A stretch of DNA of 64,000 nucleotides from Adineta vaga (GCA_021613535.1 CP075495.1:10416001-10480000); one strand, 5' to 3'. Positions 13,152-26,929 are shown, numbered from the stretch's first letter. Translations and numbers: made by a program. The notes: generated by a model not told the origin, from the letters alone.

Positions 13152-14591
13152 AATTACATTCTTTGTCAACGACAATAAACCTATTTCTTTCTTTTCTTTG
13201 GTCAATAAAAAAACGTAGAATGTCAGTGTTCTTTCTTCTCTTTCTAAAAATAAACTACAGACACACTTGTCTTCTTTTCGGCGAACCTTTTTTTGTCATT
13301 CAAGAAAAAAACATATAGATTTAACCTTGTCTTTAATGTTTGAATGAGAATATTTTTATCATGGATTTTATTTATTCAAAATCTCTTTCTTTCTCTCTTT
13401 ATTCCACCAATTCATTTATAACAAATGTCATAACAAAAAAACAAAACAATATGATCATATCACACACAATGCATCTTCTCGCTTACTTTCTTTGTTTTCT
13501 TCAAAACGCAAATAAGAAGAACAGATGAAGAAGAAAAATCCACAAAACAAAAAGACTTATTCAAAAAATAAACTTCTTTGTTCGAATAAACCACATGAAT
13601 ATACATATGTATATAGACGTACAGAAAAATAAATAAAGTATACTGTTCTTCTTATATTATTGTCGAAAGAAATATACAAGCGTATAACAAGAAAATAACA
13701 GCAACAAAAAATAGTAATGTATGGAATCGAAATCCAGCTGGTCACCGGTCAATAGAAGAAAGAAAAAACTTATTACAATTTTACTCAATTATATCAAACA
13801 AGTTTGTTTTCCAATACTAAACTTCGCATCACGTAATAAAAAACAGTTGATTGTTATATTTACAATAGAATGAAAATCAGTAGAGAAAAAAAAGAAAACT
13901 TTTGAATTAATAAATGAACGTGTACTAAACTAAATAGATCCGAACTTGTTCTTATCCGAGAATATCTTTCTGACCAGCAGAGAAGTAAACACATCACTAT
14001 CCATCGAGCGGAACAATGTGAGAGAAAGAGAGAAGAGAAATGAATGTACATACATACAAACTCACGTGGCTTATCTGAAGTTGAGAGGCTTGAATAATAC
14101 ACAACATCAACAACAACAGTCAAGTTAAAAAAAATATGTATATATATGTATATATAAATAAATAGATAAAGAATGTTTTCTGGATTAGAAGAAAAAGAAA
14201 GTAAAACTGATCAACGAACAATTCTAGATTTATAATAACAATGTACTAAAGTTATTTTATGGAAAATATTTCCAAAAGCTATTACAATAATAACAACAAC
14301 TATAACAAACGTATGTACATTTAAACATGGATGAGTGTCTGCGCTTTTTTTTCTGCTCAAGTGAAAAATAAATTACATTGCACGGCACGATCATCAGAAA
14401 GTAGAAGAGTAAAATCACCGGTAGTTCACCTTTTACTGTTCAGAAAAATAAATATTCACCATAGTTTTTTTGTTTTATCCACCAGAAGAATATTTATGAT
14501 TGATCGTGTGACAAAAATGAGAACGAATGAGAGAGAAAGACAGAGAGAGAAAAATGCAGCTAACCTACTCATATGAAATGTACAAAGATAC
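13152..14591. other. intergenic region between convergent 3' ends
   Basis: About 1.4 kb between the stops of TUBGCP3 (plus) and the Tob-like gene (minus). The sequence is A/T-rich with a TATG/TATA-rich patch at 14130-14165. It probably holds both 3' UTRs; long 3' UTRs are usual for Tob genes. No supported coding region. Confidence 0.5.
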
Positions 14592-16405
14592 TTAATACTT
14601 AGATTTTCGACCGTCAGTGACTGTCGTTGGCATTGGAAGGAATGAAGATTGTTGGGTATAATACGGTGCAAATTGATTGATGTTCATTGGCGTTGGTGTC
14701 GGAGGTGAACTAGATAATGTTGATGATGGAATGATAGGAATAGTTTGTTGCTGTTGCTGAAATTGTTGATAATGTTGTTGTTGTGGAATACGACGTCGAT
14801 GATGATGCGTCACCGGAGAATTACTTGTAGTTTTACCGATTGGAGTTCCATTATTCGAAAACTTCTGTATCGCTAATGCTTTGTACAAACGATTAAGTTT
14901 GTAATAATCTATTTAGACGAAGAATTCAGTAAAAATTCAATGATAAAAATATTCTTACATGGAAAACTTTCAACATAACCACAATATCCACTATCTGATG
15001 ATTCATTTGATGTTGTACTATGCATAGAATGTGGAGTATCAGATCGATCTGGTTGAAGATGATTTCTCTCGATTGGTGAACCTTCAGATGACATTGATTC
15101 AGCATGAATTTGTAAGGAAAGATTTTGTTCATATTTAACGGGAACTTTAATTGGTGCTGATGGTGACATTTGAAATGCAGGTGCTTGTGGTGATAATGCT
15201 CTTGGTAGAGTAAATAATGGCCCATTGTGATACATAGTTGGTGGTAATGGTACACTTAATGATGGTTGTCCGAGAGGAAATGGTGACGATGTACGTTGAG
15301 GTGTTGATGCACCTGAACAACTAGCTGAATCACATGATGAACTATTTGTTGGTGACGAACGTAATGTATTTGTCGTAACCATGGACAAGCGACTTTGTGA
15401 AAATAATGTATCGAGATCATTTCTGACAAGTTCATTTCCTTCTTTATCAAAACGAGCAACTAATAATTGTTGATTTTCTTTCGGTGATGCATGATTTCCA
15501 ATTCTAACAGAAAAATGCGGATACACATATGTATGATTTAGGTCAAATTATCTATATTTATTCTTTCCGTTCCGTTTTCTTTTTCTTCAAAATGTCATTT
15601 TTTTAAAGTTGTTATGCAAGAAAAAATGTAATGTCTCTAAGGTTTATGTTGTTTAAATGTTTTTTTGTTTTTGTTATTGTGATTGTGTAATATAAAGAAA
15701 TGGCGACATGGAAACAGTTGAAATGAGACGAGAGAGAGACAGAATAAAAAAGAAAGGATGAAGAAGAAGAAAGGAGGAAAACAACTACCTTGTGGGCGTA
15801 GAGAATAGAAAGTATACAATGCATGAAGAAAAACTAACTCGTTCTCTTCCTTTCTTCGTTAGAACATGTGATGACATCATATCTCGTGATTAGGTTGCGC
15901 GTATACGACCTACGCACTTTGTCGAGTAAAGAAAAACAGAATGAGAAAAAGAACTCTTCATGTTAGCATGACTATAACTGAAGAGAATGCCAACATCGCA
16001 ATAAGCCTTGTCATGATGATATAACATACCTGATTGTTACTTCATATGGATCAATCCATAATGTAATATCATGTCGAATACCGAGTAGATTTGATGCAAA
16101 TCCTAATTCACGACAAATTTGTGAAACGATAACATCACAATATTCATTTTGTTTAGTAAATTCTAATGAACGATAGGCTTGTCCTTTGATAGGTATATCT
16201 ATAATATCAATGGAAAAGAAAGTAAGAAAAGAACAAATGATAAATATCATTGAATCTTACCAGGATACCAATGACCTTGATAACGTTCAAGTAAATTTTT
16301 TTGAAGACATGTACGAAATTCTTCGATAGTTTCTTCTTTTATTGAACCAAAATGCGATATATAGGCGACAAGTAAATCAAGTGCGACATCAATTTCTTTT
16401 TTCAT
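14592..16405 (-). CDS. TOB: BTG/Tob family antiproliferative protein
   Basis: Four exons on the minus strand (16405-16261, 16198-16030, 15503-14959, 14908-14592) join to 391 aa. BTG/Tob proteins bind the CAF1 deadenylase through the N-terminal domain and link it to mRNA decay and cell-cycle control. Residues 1 to about 110 form the BTG domain: MKKEIDVALDLLVAYIS start, Box A with YQGHWYP, and Box B with LWIDPYEVTIRIG split over the exon 2/3 join. The rest is Ser/Pro/Gln-rich and ends in a Gln/Pro/Thr tail. Length is closer to Tob1/Tob2 than to the short BTG1/2. I see no clear PABP-binding PAM2 motif. Intron 2 is 526 nt, long for this window. Start chosen at the ATG that aligns with the family; an upstream in-frame Met exists at 16471. 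Confidence 0.88.
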
Positions 16406-19400
16406 GATTTTTCTTTTTTTTATTATATAGATAGATTTGTAAATGACAAAATGAAAACTTGTTGTAAGCAAACTAAAAAGAAATGAATGAATGAATATGT
16501 GTGTGGAAGTAATATATGTCGAGCTTTTATACTACAAAGTGATGATGTGTATTGCACTATAGTCTTTCTCTTTCTTCTTGTTATAGAAAGAACTAAGAAT
16601 GACGAGAGAGAAAAAAAAATGGAGAAAATGAGAGAGAGAAAAAAAAGAGAATGGAGAAAATCTTGATCTATTTAATGCATGTTTTGGAAGAAGAAGAAAA
16701 ATGCGAACGTAATATCTACGTAATAATCAGTTCAGTAATGAAAATGAAAAAAATCTAGAATAAAATTCTTTTTTTTTTTGTTTCTGTATTAATTAAAACT
16801 AGTGGAAGAAGAAAATAAAATGAATAGAAAATATGTTCCCTATGACCCTATTGCAAAAGAGATTGACGACGTTTCTAGTGATATTGTTATTCTGTTTGCA
16901 TTGGGTAACATTGATGACGTGTCACGATGACAACTGATGATTCATTCCAAAACATATACAAACAAACAAACTTCGAGAACAAACTTCTTCCCATTATTAT
17001 TACTTAACTACAGTTAACCTTTTATGACTACCTTTTTTTTTCAATAATTTGGAAACAATTTATTTATAGTAGTCTATTAAAAATAAATCTGTATCAAAGA
17101 AAAATTTTGATAAATATCTTCGAAACATATTTTTAATAGAAATTTTAATTACGCAACATTCTAAACAATAAATAACATACCGTTTCAAGCTGAAATATTC
17201 TTCTGTCAAAAAAAACATATATATATAAAACACGAAAATTCTTATACTATTCGATACAGAATTTCATATGTGTATAAATCTTAATGACTTGAAAAAGAAT
17301 TCAGAATAAAACATCAACTAGTAAAATTTACGAAAAAAAATCATATTTAACAAGAAAAGAACAGATTTCAAGAGCTACTCCTCATGTTTTTATTTCTTTT
17401 AATAGTTATAAAAGGTCCTTATGGCATGATTTTTTTCTAATACATGTCACTAGAATAAGATAGTTTGAGGATAAAAACATGATTCATTAGTATCAAATAG
17501 AAAATAACAATCAATATACTGCTATTTCTGTACGAGTTTCTCATTTCTCTCTGTTATCGATCTTTATTTAAAAAAACAGCAAACAGCAGAAGAGAAAAAC
17601 ATGACGGTTTTAAATAGTCACAGCTGTCCCTTTTGACATGAAAATATGGCCTACGTATACGTTTTGCTTGTCGAACGTGGTCTGGCGCCTACGATTACCA
17701 ATAACTATATATATATATAAATATATTTATCGATAATATCAAATGAAACGTAAATTTGATCATTGTATGAGTGAAGAAGAAGAAAAAAAGGAGAGAGAAT
17801 TACATAAATAACAAAACGTGTTATTGTTAAATGTTTGATGATTCTAATATTCACTTAGTTGAATATAAAAGAGAAGAATAACAAATCAATGTAGATTTTT
17901 ATGAATCATATTTTTATCATTTGAAAACATGTTTCGCATCAACAATAAGAGATAATTATTATTAGTATATTTTCTTTTTCTTAAAAACTTTCGACATATC
18001 AAAAATAAATGTCATTCATCATTCTTCGATATATACACATAGACATACTCATACTTTGACGCATGTCTATGTTATCAATATTTATTCGATAAAATATACA
18101 TGTACAGACCATGATTATGATAAAGATAATAAGAAAAACCCGAATGGATTTGCTGTTTTTCTTCCTCTTCGTGTATTGATTTCACTCAAACTTTTTATTT
18201 TATTTATGTAAAATTAGATTAGTCATCTCATATGCATACATGTATTTAATGACAAAGCAAAATATACTTAAGAGATCGATTCGAAAAGAAAAGTATTACT
18301 AATCAAAAGGAAGTAAAGAAAAAGAAAGAAGAGAAAAGATTTATTTCCGAAAGAAAAATACTCTCATAAAATGCCAGTGACGATACTCTTTTTTCCCTTG
18401 ATTTCTATAGAACCTATTCTTACAATATTTCAGTGATCTATATGCAATAGTAGGTGTATCAACTTGAATCGAAGTTGAAAAGAAAATGCACAGAACTATT
18501 GTTCTTATATTATTATATGAAATATTTTGAAAAAGTTTGAAGTTCTCTTTGTTTCCTGCAATGAAAACATATTAAAATGTAAATAATTATAAAAATTGAT
18601 TGCGAAAGAAAACTATGCCATTTAGTTCTTAAGAATAATCTAGCTGGTGATCTAACATCATTAGAGTAGATGTATTCAAATAAATAAAATGAGTGAATGC
18701 ACAAGTTCAAATATTTTTCAGAAATAGTACCTAGAATGAATGTCAATATTTTATTAAACCATGCTGTAATGATTTATTTTTGTTTAAACATATCCGTTTC
18801 TTTTAATTAAATATGTCACATTTAATAACAAAGTACATTAATGCAAAGAAAAAAATCTTGTTCATTGAATGAGATTTAATAAATCGACGAATTCTTATCT
18901 TTCAATGACGTCATTTATCATTTCTTCTCATCAGAAAAGTCAAAAAAACGTTAATAAGAATCTCTGTTGTCATGGGATTATTAAGAAATCTTTTTTTAAC
19001 TTCTAAGATATAAAGAAAAGATCGACGCTCAGTAATTAGCAAGAATTTAGTTCATCAGTGACTGTTTTCAAGTAAAATCTACATGAATCATAATGAACTC
19101 CATAATAGTCATGCAGAATGCAAGTGAAAATCATGGATATAATGAAATGTATTATTGTTTGACTAGTCTTATATCTGAAAATATTTATCCAATATTTTCA
19201 ACAGAAATATCAGATATATATTGTCCATATAGGTTAATTTATAGGAAAAACTATCAATATTTCGATTAATTTGGATTGTGTAGAATTTCGTCTATTATAA
19301 ATTGATGTAATTCGATTCTTAATCTTACATAGAAAGTACTTCGTAATCTCAAAACGTTCAATCTTCTTCATATATCTTAATTCTTTCGCTCCATTCCGGA

Positions 19401-20574
19401 ATGAAACAAAATGTATTAACTTAGAAGTTATAAACTGAACGATTCTTTTCGAATAAAAATACTGAAATGAGTTTCAATGCAAAACAAAATCATTTAGATC
19501 TATTGAGAAATTTTTCATCGTGCTATGTTCGATACTATTAAATATTCAAACGTTATTGTGTGCTAAAAATAGAGCAATTGATTATCATAAGAATAGTAAC
19601 ATCTGACGGAGAATTTATTAGCATTAACTTAAAGATATTGATTGGTTTGAACGCGACATTAATTTAATTCTTAGTTAGCATCAGTAAATGTGTCCCTTTT
19701 TTACTTTTTGAGCCCTAATTCTAAAAATACAATGATTGCGGACGACCAGTTTAATCGTCAGGAAAGATCATTTCTATATATACACATAGATGTGTGATCG
19801 TATAATAATTACCATCATTTAATATATTTTTAAAGAATAACATATGAACATTTTTATAACTATGATCCGTTTTAGATTGATGCCTGTCAAACCTGAAGAA
19901 AAAGCGCTGAAATTGATGTAAAACAAGAAAATTCATTAATAAGATGTTTTCGTACATTTTTTAAATTGCTTAAGGTTTTATTTTTAACTGACAATATTGC
20001 AAGAATATTCAAATTATTATGAACGATTTATGTAACCTTTTTTTCTTATATTAAAAGGTTTTGACAATTAAAGAATGAAAATCATTTTACTTATTTAAGT
20101 ATCTCAATTATGTTAGCTTTATTAGATCTACAGAAACATCTCTAATTGATATTTTGTAATTTAACCCGGAAAACAAAATGAGAGTATCTATTGTTAATTT
20201 ATATTTTGTTTTCTATTTTGATAGATGTCTAATAAATAAATATAGAAAAAAAGGGAAAAGTATTTCCCAAAAAATTGGAACTGTGTTAAGATGTATGGAT
20301 TAGCGTTTTTTTTCTTCAAATAAAATCCATTGAATTGCATTTGGAAACAACGCCACTTTAGTAGGTTTTTTTATACATTGAAAGTTTGAAAAGATTTGAA
20401 ATTGATAACTTCTTATGAAATCATCCATTGATCAAAGGTTTACGTTCATATAGTATACTGACAAAGACATACACACACGCACACACACAAAAGAATGAGA
20501 GAATGAATACGTAATCGATAAAAAGAGGAAAAAAAGAGAAAAACAAAAATTTTCTTTTTTAAATAACAAGAAGA
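16406..20574. other. 4.2-kb gene-free region upstream of the Tob-like gene
   Basis: The longest gene-free stretch in the window. Small open frames (for example 18513-18746 and 19751-19957, minus) have no splice partners and no recognisable content. Features seen: purine-rich GAGA-type sequence at 16595-16660, a TGACGTG motif near 16915, an unusually GC-rich patch (cgaacgtggtctggcgcctacg) near 17674-17695 followed by (TA)n at 17706-17719, and (CA)n at 20469-20489. It may hold regulatory DNA of the Tob-like gene and the 3' UTR of the TSC22-domain gene. Confidence 0.45.
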
Positions 20575-23410
20575 TCAAGTTGGGGGAAGGTTCGTTGATG
20601 CAGGAGGTGGCGGTGGCAATGATGGTAGTTGCGAAGTAGTCAATAAAGATGATTGTTGCGCTATGGATGAAGGAAGTGATGATAATGAAGCTGTGGGTGG
20701 TATCGATTGACTAGACGATGGAGGAGCAGGAGGAACCGTAGTCGAAGTAGTAGTCGTTGAATTTGATGAATCATTGGCAGCAGATGAATTAGCAAATAAT
20801 GGCGTATATTGAGCATAGATTTCACTGGGTACATGTTGACGAAGAAAAGCATTTTCATGTTCGACACTATTTACTTTTTCATTTAATGTTCGAATTTGTT
20901 GACGTAATTCAGTGACTTCTTCTCGAACAGCTGATAACAAATGCATTTTAACAAGATCCTAAAAATATGAAAAAAAATTTCTTTCAAATAATCTGATCTT
21001 ATCAATATTTATTAAATATTATCTACCATTGCTGCGGAGATTTTATTGTCGATATCAGTGGTACTAAAATAAATAAAAGAAAAAAATATAAGAATTCGAT
21101 GAAACAGAATGGTAGTTTCATGCTCTAGTATCCATTATGATAAGCAAGAAATATAGAATAAAAAAACAGCTCTTAATGTGAATAATGATTGAGAAGAATT
21201 TATCATTTATTTGCTTTTTTTTCTTTGCTTCAGCATAGCAATTATCTGATCACAAGCGTAAGTATCCTTCGACTAATCAATGCTAGATCAGTTATGATTT
21301 TTTTTAAATTGAATTGAATTGAATTTTTTTTTGCATTTATATTGATATATATGTGTGTGTATGCGTATGTGTGCGGTTGGAATAAATTTATTGAAAATAC
21401 CTGCGCGGTCGTCTATATCTTATTCGTGCTCGTCTCTCGGATAAGCTGAAGCTTGATATTGGTGGAGAGAAAGAAGTATAAACGAAAAAAGATATATCAA
21501 GAATGAATTGCACTTACTTATTTTGTTTAGTTGGTGTTGTTAATTCTTTTAATATTTCATTAGCAATTTCCGTATTTTTGCCGTTCTCATTTGTTAATAA
21601 GCCCATAGCTGCAACTGCTGTTACAGCTGCTGTTTGAGCTGCTGTTTGAGATAAATTTAATGGTGAACCACTAGCTGCATATGTCCATATATCATTTAAT
21701 GATGTTGTTGGTGTTTTATTTGGATTATTTGTTTGCACTGTAATCGGAGAGAGAAGTGAAGGTGGTGGTTGAGAACTTGGCATCGACGGCGATGATGATA
21801 ATAAATCAGTCATCTGCAGTGGATTTGTTGTTATTGATGTTGTCCGTGATGTATCATTATTGATACCATTAGCTGTTGTTGTGAGAGGTTTTGGCAGATT
21901 ATTTGGTACTGCTGTTGCTGTAGTTGTTTTTGCTACAGTAGATGGTTGAATAGGAGTCTTCGTGGATGACGTATCATGTTTTGGTGATGTGAGAATTGGA
22001 GCTTGTTGTTGTTGTTGCTGCTGCTGCTGCTGCTGTTGGGATAACGGTATTTGATGAGAGTGTTGTTGTTGCTGTATGTCAGTAGTATTAGTTGGAATTT
22101 GAGCAAGTGATAAGGGCTGTGTAGGTGGTGGAATAATTGTTGGAGGTGGCGGTGCTGGATGATAAGAAGCTATAGTTGCATAAGGTGAAGCAGTATTAGG
22201 TGGTCTTGTGAAACATATGGTGAATGAGGATGATGAGCGGTATATATGAAAGGTGCACCAGCAGCAGCAGCAGCAGCGGCAGCTAGTTGAGCATTCTGTA
22301 AATGATCGGTCGTAGGATTTGAAAATTGATTTGAAGAAATCACTGGATTTTCATTAGATACATCTGCGACTAGAGATAAAGAAAAAAGCAAGATATAATT
22401 AACAAAACAATTTTCTGATCTTTAATAAACTATATTGATAAAGTCGAAGTAATCAAGTGTTTGAAATTCTATCTAATACATGACAAAACTAATAAAAATA
22501 TACCCATGTCAGTATATCGAATACCATCACCGAGATTTCCTGTTGGCAATTGAGATGTTTGTTGTTGATGTGGCGGTATATGTGGAGATAGAAAAGGATT
22601 AGCAGCAGCTAAAGCAGCCCATTGAGGTGGATAATGTGTATATGGTGATGCAAAAAATGGATAATAACCAAATTGAGGATGATTAGGTAAGATATAGGAT
22701 TGATTTGGAGCTGCTATATTAGGTAATGGTGCTCCTGGATATGGATGAAGTAGACCTGTTGTTGGTGGAACATTTGTAGTTGGCATGACTGTTGCTGCTG
22801 TAGCTGGATTATTCATAGTTAGTCTTTGTTGTTGCTGTTGAAAAGCAGTAGCTGCGGCAGCAGCGGCGGACTAATAATTACAAACATTTGTGTATCTACA
22901 TGAATGAAAAACACAACAAATTCTTACAGCTGCTGTTGCAGCAAGTGTTGCTGATGAAGTCGAATTGGAATCAACTGGTAAACCGGGTACTATATTAGTA
23001 GGTAGAGCATTTGTTATAGTTGAGGGAACATTTGACGATGCTGCTGGATTGGAAATGTTTACAGGTTCATTTTCAATAGTATTCACCGGTTGATTGATTG
23101 ATGTTGGAATATTTTCAGGTGGTTCATAATCGTTAACTTTCCATCGACCACGACCAAAATTTCTATCGACACGTATCATTTGAAAACGTGACGCACATGC
23201 TGATTCATCCGTTGTCGATGATACAGACAGCTGTGTTGTAGAGTGTGGCGGTGCTGAAGCTGGTTGCTGTTGGCCAGAGGTAACAACTGTTGTTTCCTCA
23301 TGATTATTAACTGTATTTACTGGTAATTTATCAACATTGACCACATGAAATTTTCCAATTAACTGTTCATTATTATTCGTCGGATGATTTACTGTTGATT
23401 GCCCATTCAT
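20575..23410 (-). CDS. TSC22D: TSC22 domain family protein, with an apparent 1-nt frame break
   Basis: Minus-strand exons 23410-22928, 22870-22504, 22369-21518, 21445-21401, 21063-21027, 20958-20575, about 722 aa if the break is bridged. TSC22 proteins are leucine-zipper regulators of transcription and of WNK/NRBP signalling. The N-terminus has the conserved TSC-box-like SRFQMIRV...GRGRWKVNDYE. The C-terminus has the TSC22 box spliced from the last two exons (TTDIDNKISAAMDLVKMHLL, then AVREEV) and a heptad zipper. The middle is low complexity with Ala runs and a Gln run at about 22002-22037. Exon 3 changes frame near 22195-22210: the upstream frame hits a stop at 22170-22172 while the next frame continues open to the donor at 21518. 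No GT-AG intron resolves it. A 16-codon upstream ORF (stop included) ends a few bases before the start ATG. The stop of CCZ1 lies only 136 nt upstream. Confidence 0.85.
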
Positions 23411-23546
23411 AGTTCACTCGTTTGAAAGATCACGAATTGATTGAATTAAAAATCGTCTCATAGCAAATTATTCCTTATCTATAAAATAATAAATCAAATA
23501 TAAATTCGATAAAACAAAACAAATAATTAAAGTTATTAAAAAAAAA

Positions 23547-26028
23547 TCATTCTAACAGGAAAATACTATTAAATTGTGTCGAAAATATTTGCTTCATTTT
23601 ATCTAAATTGGAAATAGACGAGTGAAACGAAAGAATTAAAGTCAATATTACCACGAATATCTTTCAAATTTGCACTTTTCTGATTGACAATCATGAATAA
23701 TTCACGCATATCGGATCGTTTAGCTATTATCCAAGGGTCATTTTCACGTTTGACCATTACTTCACCACTTGGATGAAACCTAAAAATATTCATGATCGAT
23801 TTGTTTTCTCTTTTCTTTCTTTTCTTTACAAAAAAATATTAGACAGAAAGAAAAGCAAAGTATAAGATTTTGTCAGTTCTCTTTGTACTCAGCGACCTAA
23901 TTAATCATCTTAGATATCATGTGTTGCTACATCATTATTACATTTATTTTCTTTTTTTTTCATTCAGAATCTAAGTCTAAAGATAATGATCTCTATTCAG
24001 CAAACAAAAAACACGTACCATTGTAAATCTTCAGCAAGTGTATTCATAACATTACTGATCATATTATTTGTTTCTTTCTTCCAATCAATTGTCGCTGAAT
24101 AAGCCATATTGATTTTATTAAAATAAACATTTTTAACAGTACTATCAAGCCTAAAAAAAAGAAGCCATATCATCGAGAGTTAAAATCTATTAATTAGAAA
24201 ATTGAATACAAACATTGGATGTTTTTTTTGTAAATATTCGTCAAAACTAGGTAATATTATTTCTAAATCTTTTTGAAATAATTCAATTGCTCTTGATGTT
24301 TTTTCATTATTTGATAGATCGTTATCTTCGATAAAAAAAACAAAATTAATATTCATTCATCTATGTATATTTTCTCTTTACCATTATGAAAGACACAAAA
24401 TGTAGTGAATAAATTATAATGAATAACAATAATTGAATGTGGTAAAGATAAATTTCCTATGAAGAACTTTTGACTAGTTATATTCGTAGAAGAACTTAAT
24501 TCGTCGGTTGGATTTGCACTGGAATTGACTGTGAAATACCTAGGAGAAATCATATTATTTATGAACAATTAGAATATGGCGATGATTACATAGGGAAAGA
24601 TCAACAATCTCGCTTCCGTGCAAGCAGCTTTTCTATCATTGAAAGAACCAATAAAAAAATGTGAGAAACAAAATCATTTTTCTTCTTTCATTATTCAGAT
24701 GATTACAATAAACAACGATCTTTAATTTTCTTAAGGGAATTCTTAAAATCATACACAAAATGAACTATTCTATTTCTTATGTTGAAAGTCATTTTAAAGA
24801 TAAATAATGATTTAACAGTTCATTCTATAAATATCTATTTTTTATTGACTTACTGTATCGTAGATGTATCATACATTCTTTTAAAATGTGGCCAATAATA
24901 CAGACGAAAAAATGAATAGAGTAATGTTGTATCAGCTTGATTGAGACCACTCCTAAGTATTATTTAACAGACATACATTAGAAATCTTTTTCGAAGAAAT
25001 AAATCTAATATTCTATACCAAATAAGTTGATTTCGATAGATAAAAATTGTTTCTGTCAATGATTTGAAACGTAATTCTAATCGTCGTAAAATTGATTGAA
25101 ATTTGAAATAAATGTGTTTATCGACAGATAAAAATTGTATACCAAACAAAGATGAATCAATTGTGACATTATTTATCATCTTCTGTAGATGATATTCAAT
25201 AAACTAATATTATATCAAAAAGAAAATAATGAATGTTGTTTGCTATTGATTTAGTGTATTATTCATTTACCTTATCAAAATATTCTCTTAGAATTATTCT
25301 TAATTTTTCGACATTATATTGTTGAATAATTGCTGACATCGTTCCATATTGTAACTTGATAAATTAATCAAATCAATCTTCATTCTCTCGTTCTTGACAT
25401 TGCAATGACTTACAATGAAATATTGATACGATATTTTTAAAATTGGTAACATAAGTCGATCATTAATACGTTCATCATGATATTCAAGAATACATTTGTC
25501 ATCTTTCTTTTGTTCAGTTACTGGAATATGAAGTATCTAAACACAAACAATAGAAAATATTTGAATTCATTCTGTTTTTTTTAGTCGTTTATTGTTTACC
25601 ATTGCTAGATAAATATCATTTTCGATTTTATCAAATAATAAACGAGTCTTTCGAAAATGTATACTTTCACATGATTGATCAAATCCAAATGTTCTTCAAG
25701 AAAGGAATTTTTTTGTCATTTTTTTTAGTCTTAAGATTTAATCGAATAAATGATTATACTCAGTAAATTGAACTAAACCTTCACAATAACCAATTGTTCG
25801 TATTTGTTGATCAAGTTCTTTTGTTGATGGATAATAATAAAGAATTTTTCGTTCTTCCTAAATGAAATATTCATTTCATTTGTTTTTAAATATAAGACAG
25901 CAAACAACAACAATATATTTGTTAGTTTTATAGCAAACCTGTCCTTCTTTTTCACAGAATAATGGGCAATAAATAAAATAATCAATAAGATTAATATTCG
26001 ATGATAAATGTTCATTCGATGATGCCAT
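23547..26028 (-). CDS. CCZ1: vacuolar fusion protein CCZ1 homologue
   Basis: Twelve exons on the minus strand (26028-25939, 25857-25760, 25693-25600, 25536-25414, 25354-25271, 25203-25019, 24952-24854, 24539-24382, 24325-24214, 24150-24019, 23779-23652, 23602-23547) join to 452 aa, close to the ~480 aa of animal CCZ1. With MON1, CCZ1 forms the exchange factor that activates Rab7 on late endosomes. Landmarks: an N-terminal longin-type start (YFIYCPLF..., KEGQEERKILYYYP), the NQLIWSGL motif spliced across exons 6/7, a SLPHSIIVIHY strand, and a C-terminus with KRSDMRELFMIVNQKSANL and a final STQFNSIFLLE that mirrors the family's TQFNNIFFLD ending. The stop lies 136 nt from the start of the TSC22 gene on the same strand. 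It is head to head with CFAP263 (901 bp). Confidence 0.9.
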
Positions 26029-26929
26029 GAGAACTGAATTCTTATTTATATTTATATTAATTAAACTTGTTGCTATTTTGACTCTCGAGAGAATTCGATC
26101 AGCGATGTTTCTTTTTTTTTTTCAAAAAGACAACACTACTTGGACTTTGTGTTCGTCCATTTTGATTGGATATTTAAGAGAAGAAATTGAATCAATGACA
26201 TATGCCGCCATCAGAAAGAAAGAAAGAAAGAAAGCCGAGGCTTTTGATTACTAACTACATCTATCGTAGGTTTAAAAGAAAGTACCTAAATTCATCATTT
26301 TACGAAAAATTTCCTCGCGAAAAAACAACAAACCAAAAATCATGATAACATCGATAGTAGTACAAGAAGTAATAAGAATAAAATTTTCCTCAATTGAAAT
26401 AAATACAATTTATAGGAAATCAATTTCAAGATTCAAATCATATGTTTTCATGGATGACTTTTTTATCTAACAAAATATATCATATGACAGAAAAAATATA
26501 TATCCACGCGTTAATCAACGTGACAGATAGGAAAAGATGTCCTTCAGATAAATACAAACTATATTATCTAAATATTGCTTTCAACAATGATAAAAAAAAA
26601 TAACATATCTATGTAATCAGACAAATGATTGTAAACAGTTTATTAAAATTATCTTTTGATTTTTTTGTACCTCATGCAATATTTTTTAAAAGAAATGTAA
26701 AAACGAATTATAACATCAGAACAAAAGATCGTTTTATGAGTATGTATAATCAATACTTGAAAATTTTTCTTATACTATTATCTTTAATCATAAATCTTAT
26801 TATTCATATAAAAAAACCGTTTTATATTCTTATCAAACGTTTAATGCTGTAAATGCATCGACTGGATTAATTGAATTCAATCGACAAGACAAATATTGAA
26901 TTTAAGAAAATAGTATTTCAATCACCAAG
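26029..26929. promoter_or_regulatory. intergenic region between divergent CCZ1 and CFAP263 genes
   Basis: About 0.9 kb, very AT-rich, with a (GAAA)n patch at 26213-26235. Small open frames (26027-26254, 26625-26852) look like non-coding translations. It should contain both promoters. Confidence 0.4.

Noticed and set aside
18513-18746. 77-aa minus-strand frame in the 4.2-kb gap
   Set aside because: Isolated, AT-rich hydrophobic translation without flanking splice sites that extend it.
21401-21412. 12-nt microexon in the TSC22-domain gene
   Set aside because: A 45-nt exon with a better pyrimidine tract at its acceptor (21445-21401) uses the same donor and the same phase; the 12-nt version or skipping remains possible because all keep the frame.
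22206-22260. A 54-nt GT-AG intron to explain the TSC22 frame break
   Set aside because: Removing it does not change the frame, so it does not resolve the stop, and it would delete sequence that looks coding.
25773-26015. 80-aa minus-strand frame at the start of CCZ1
   Set aside because: Wrong frame; the CCZ1 start at 26028 and its 90-nt first exon give the conserved N-terminus.
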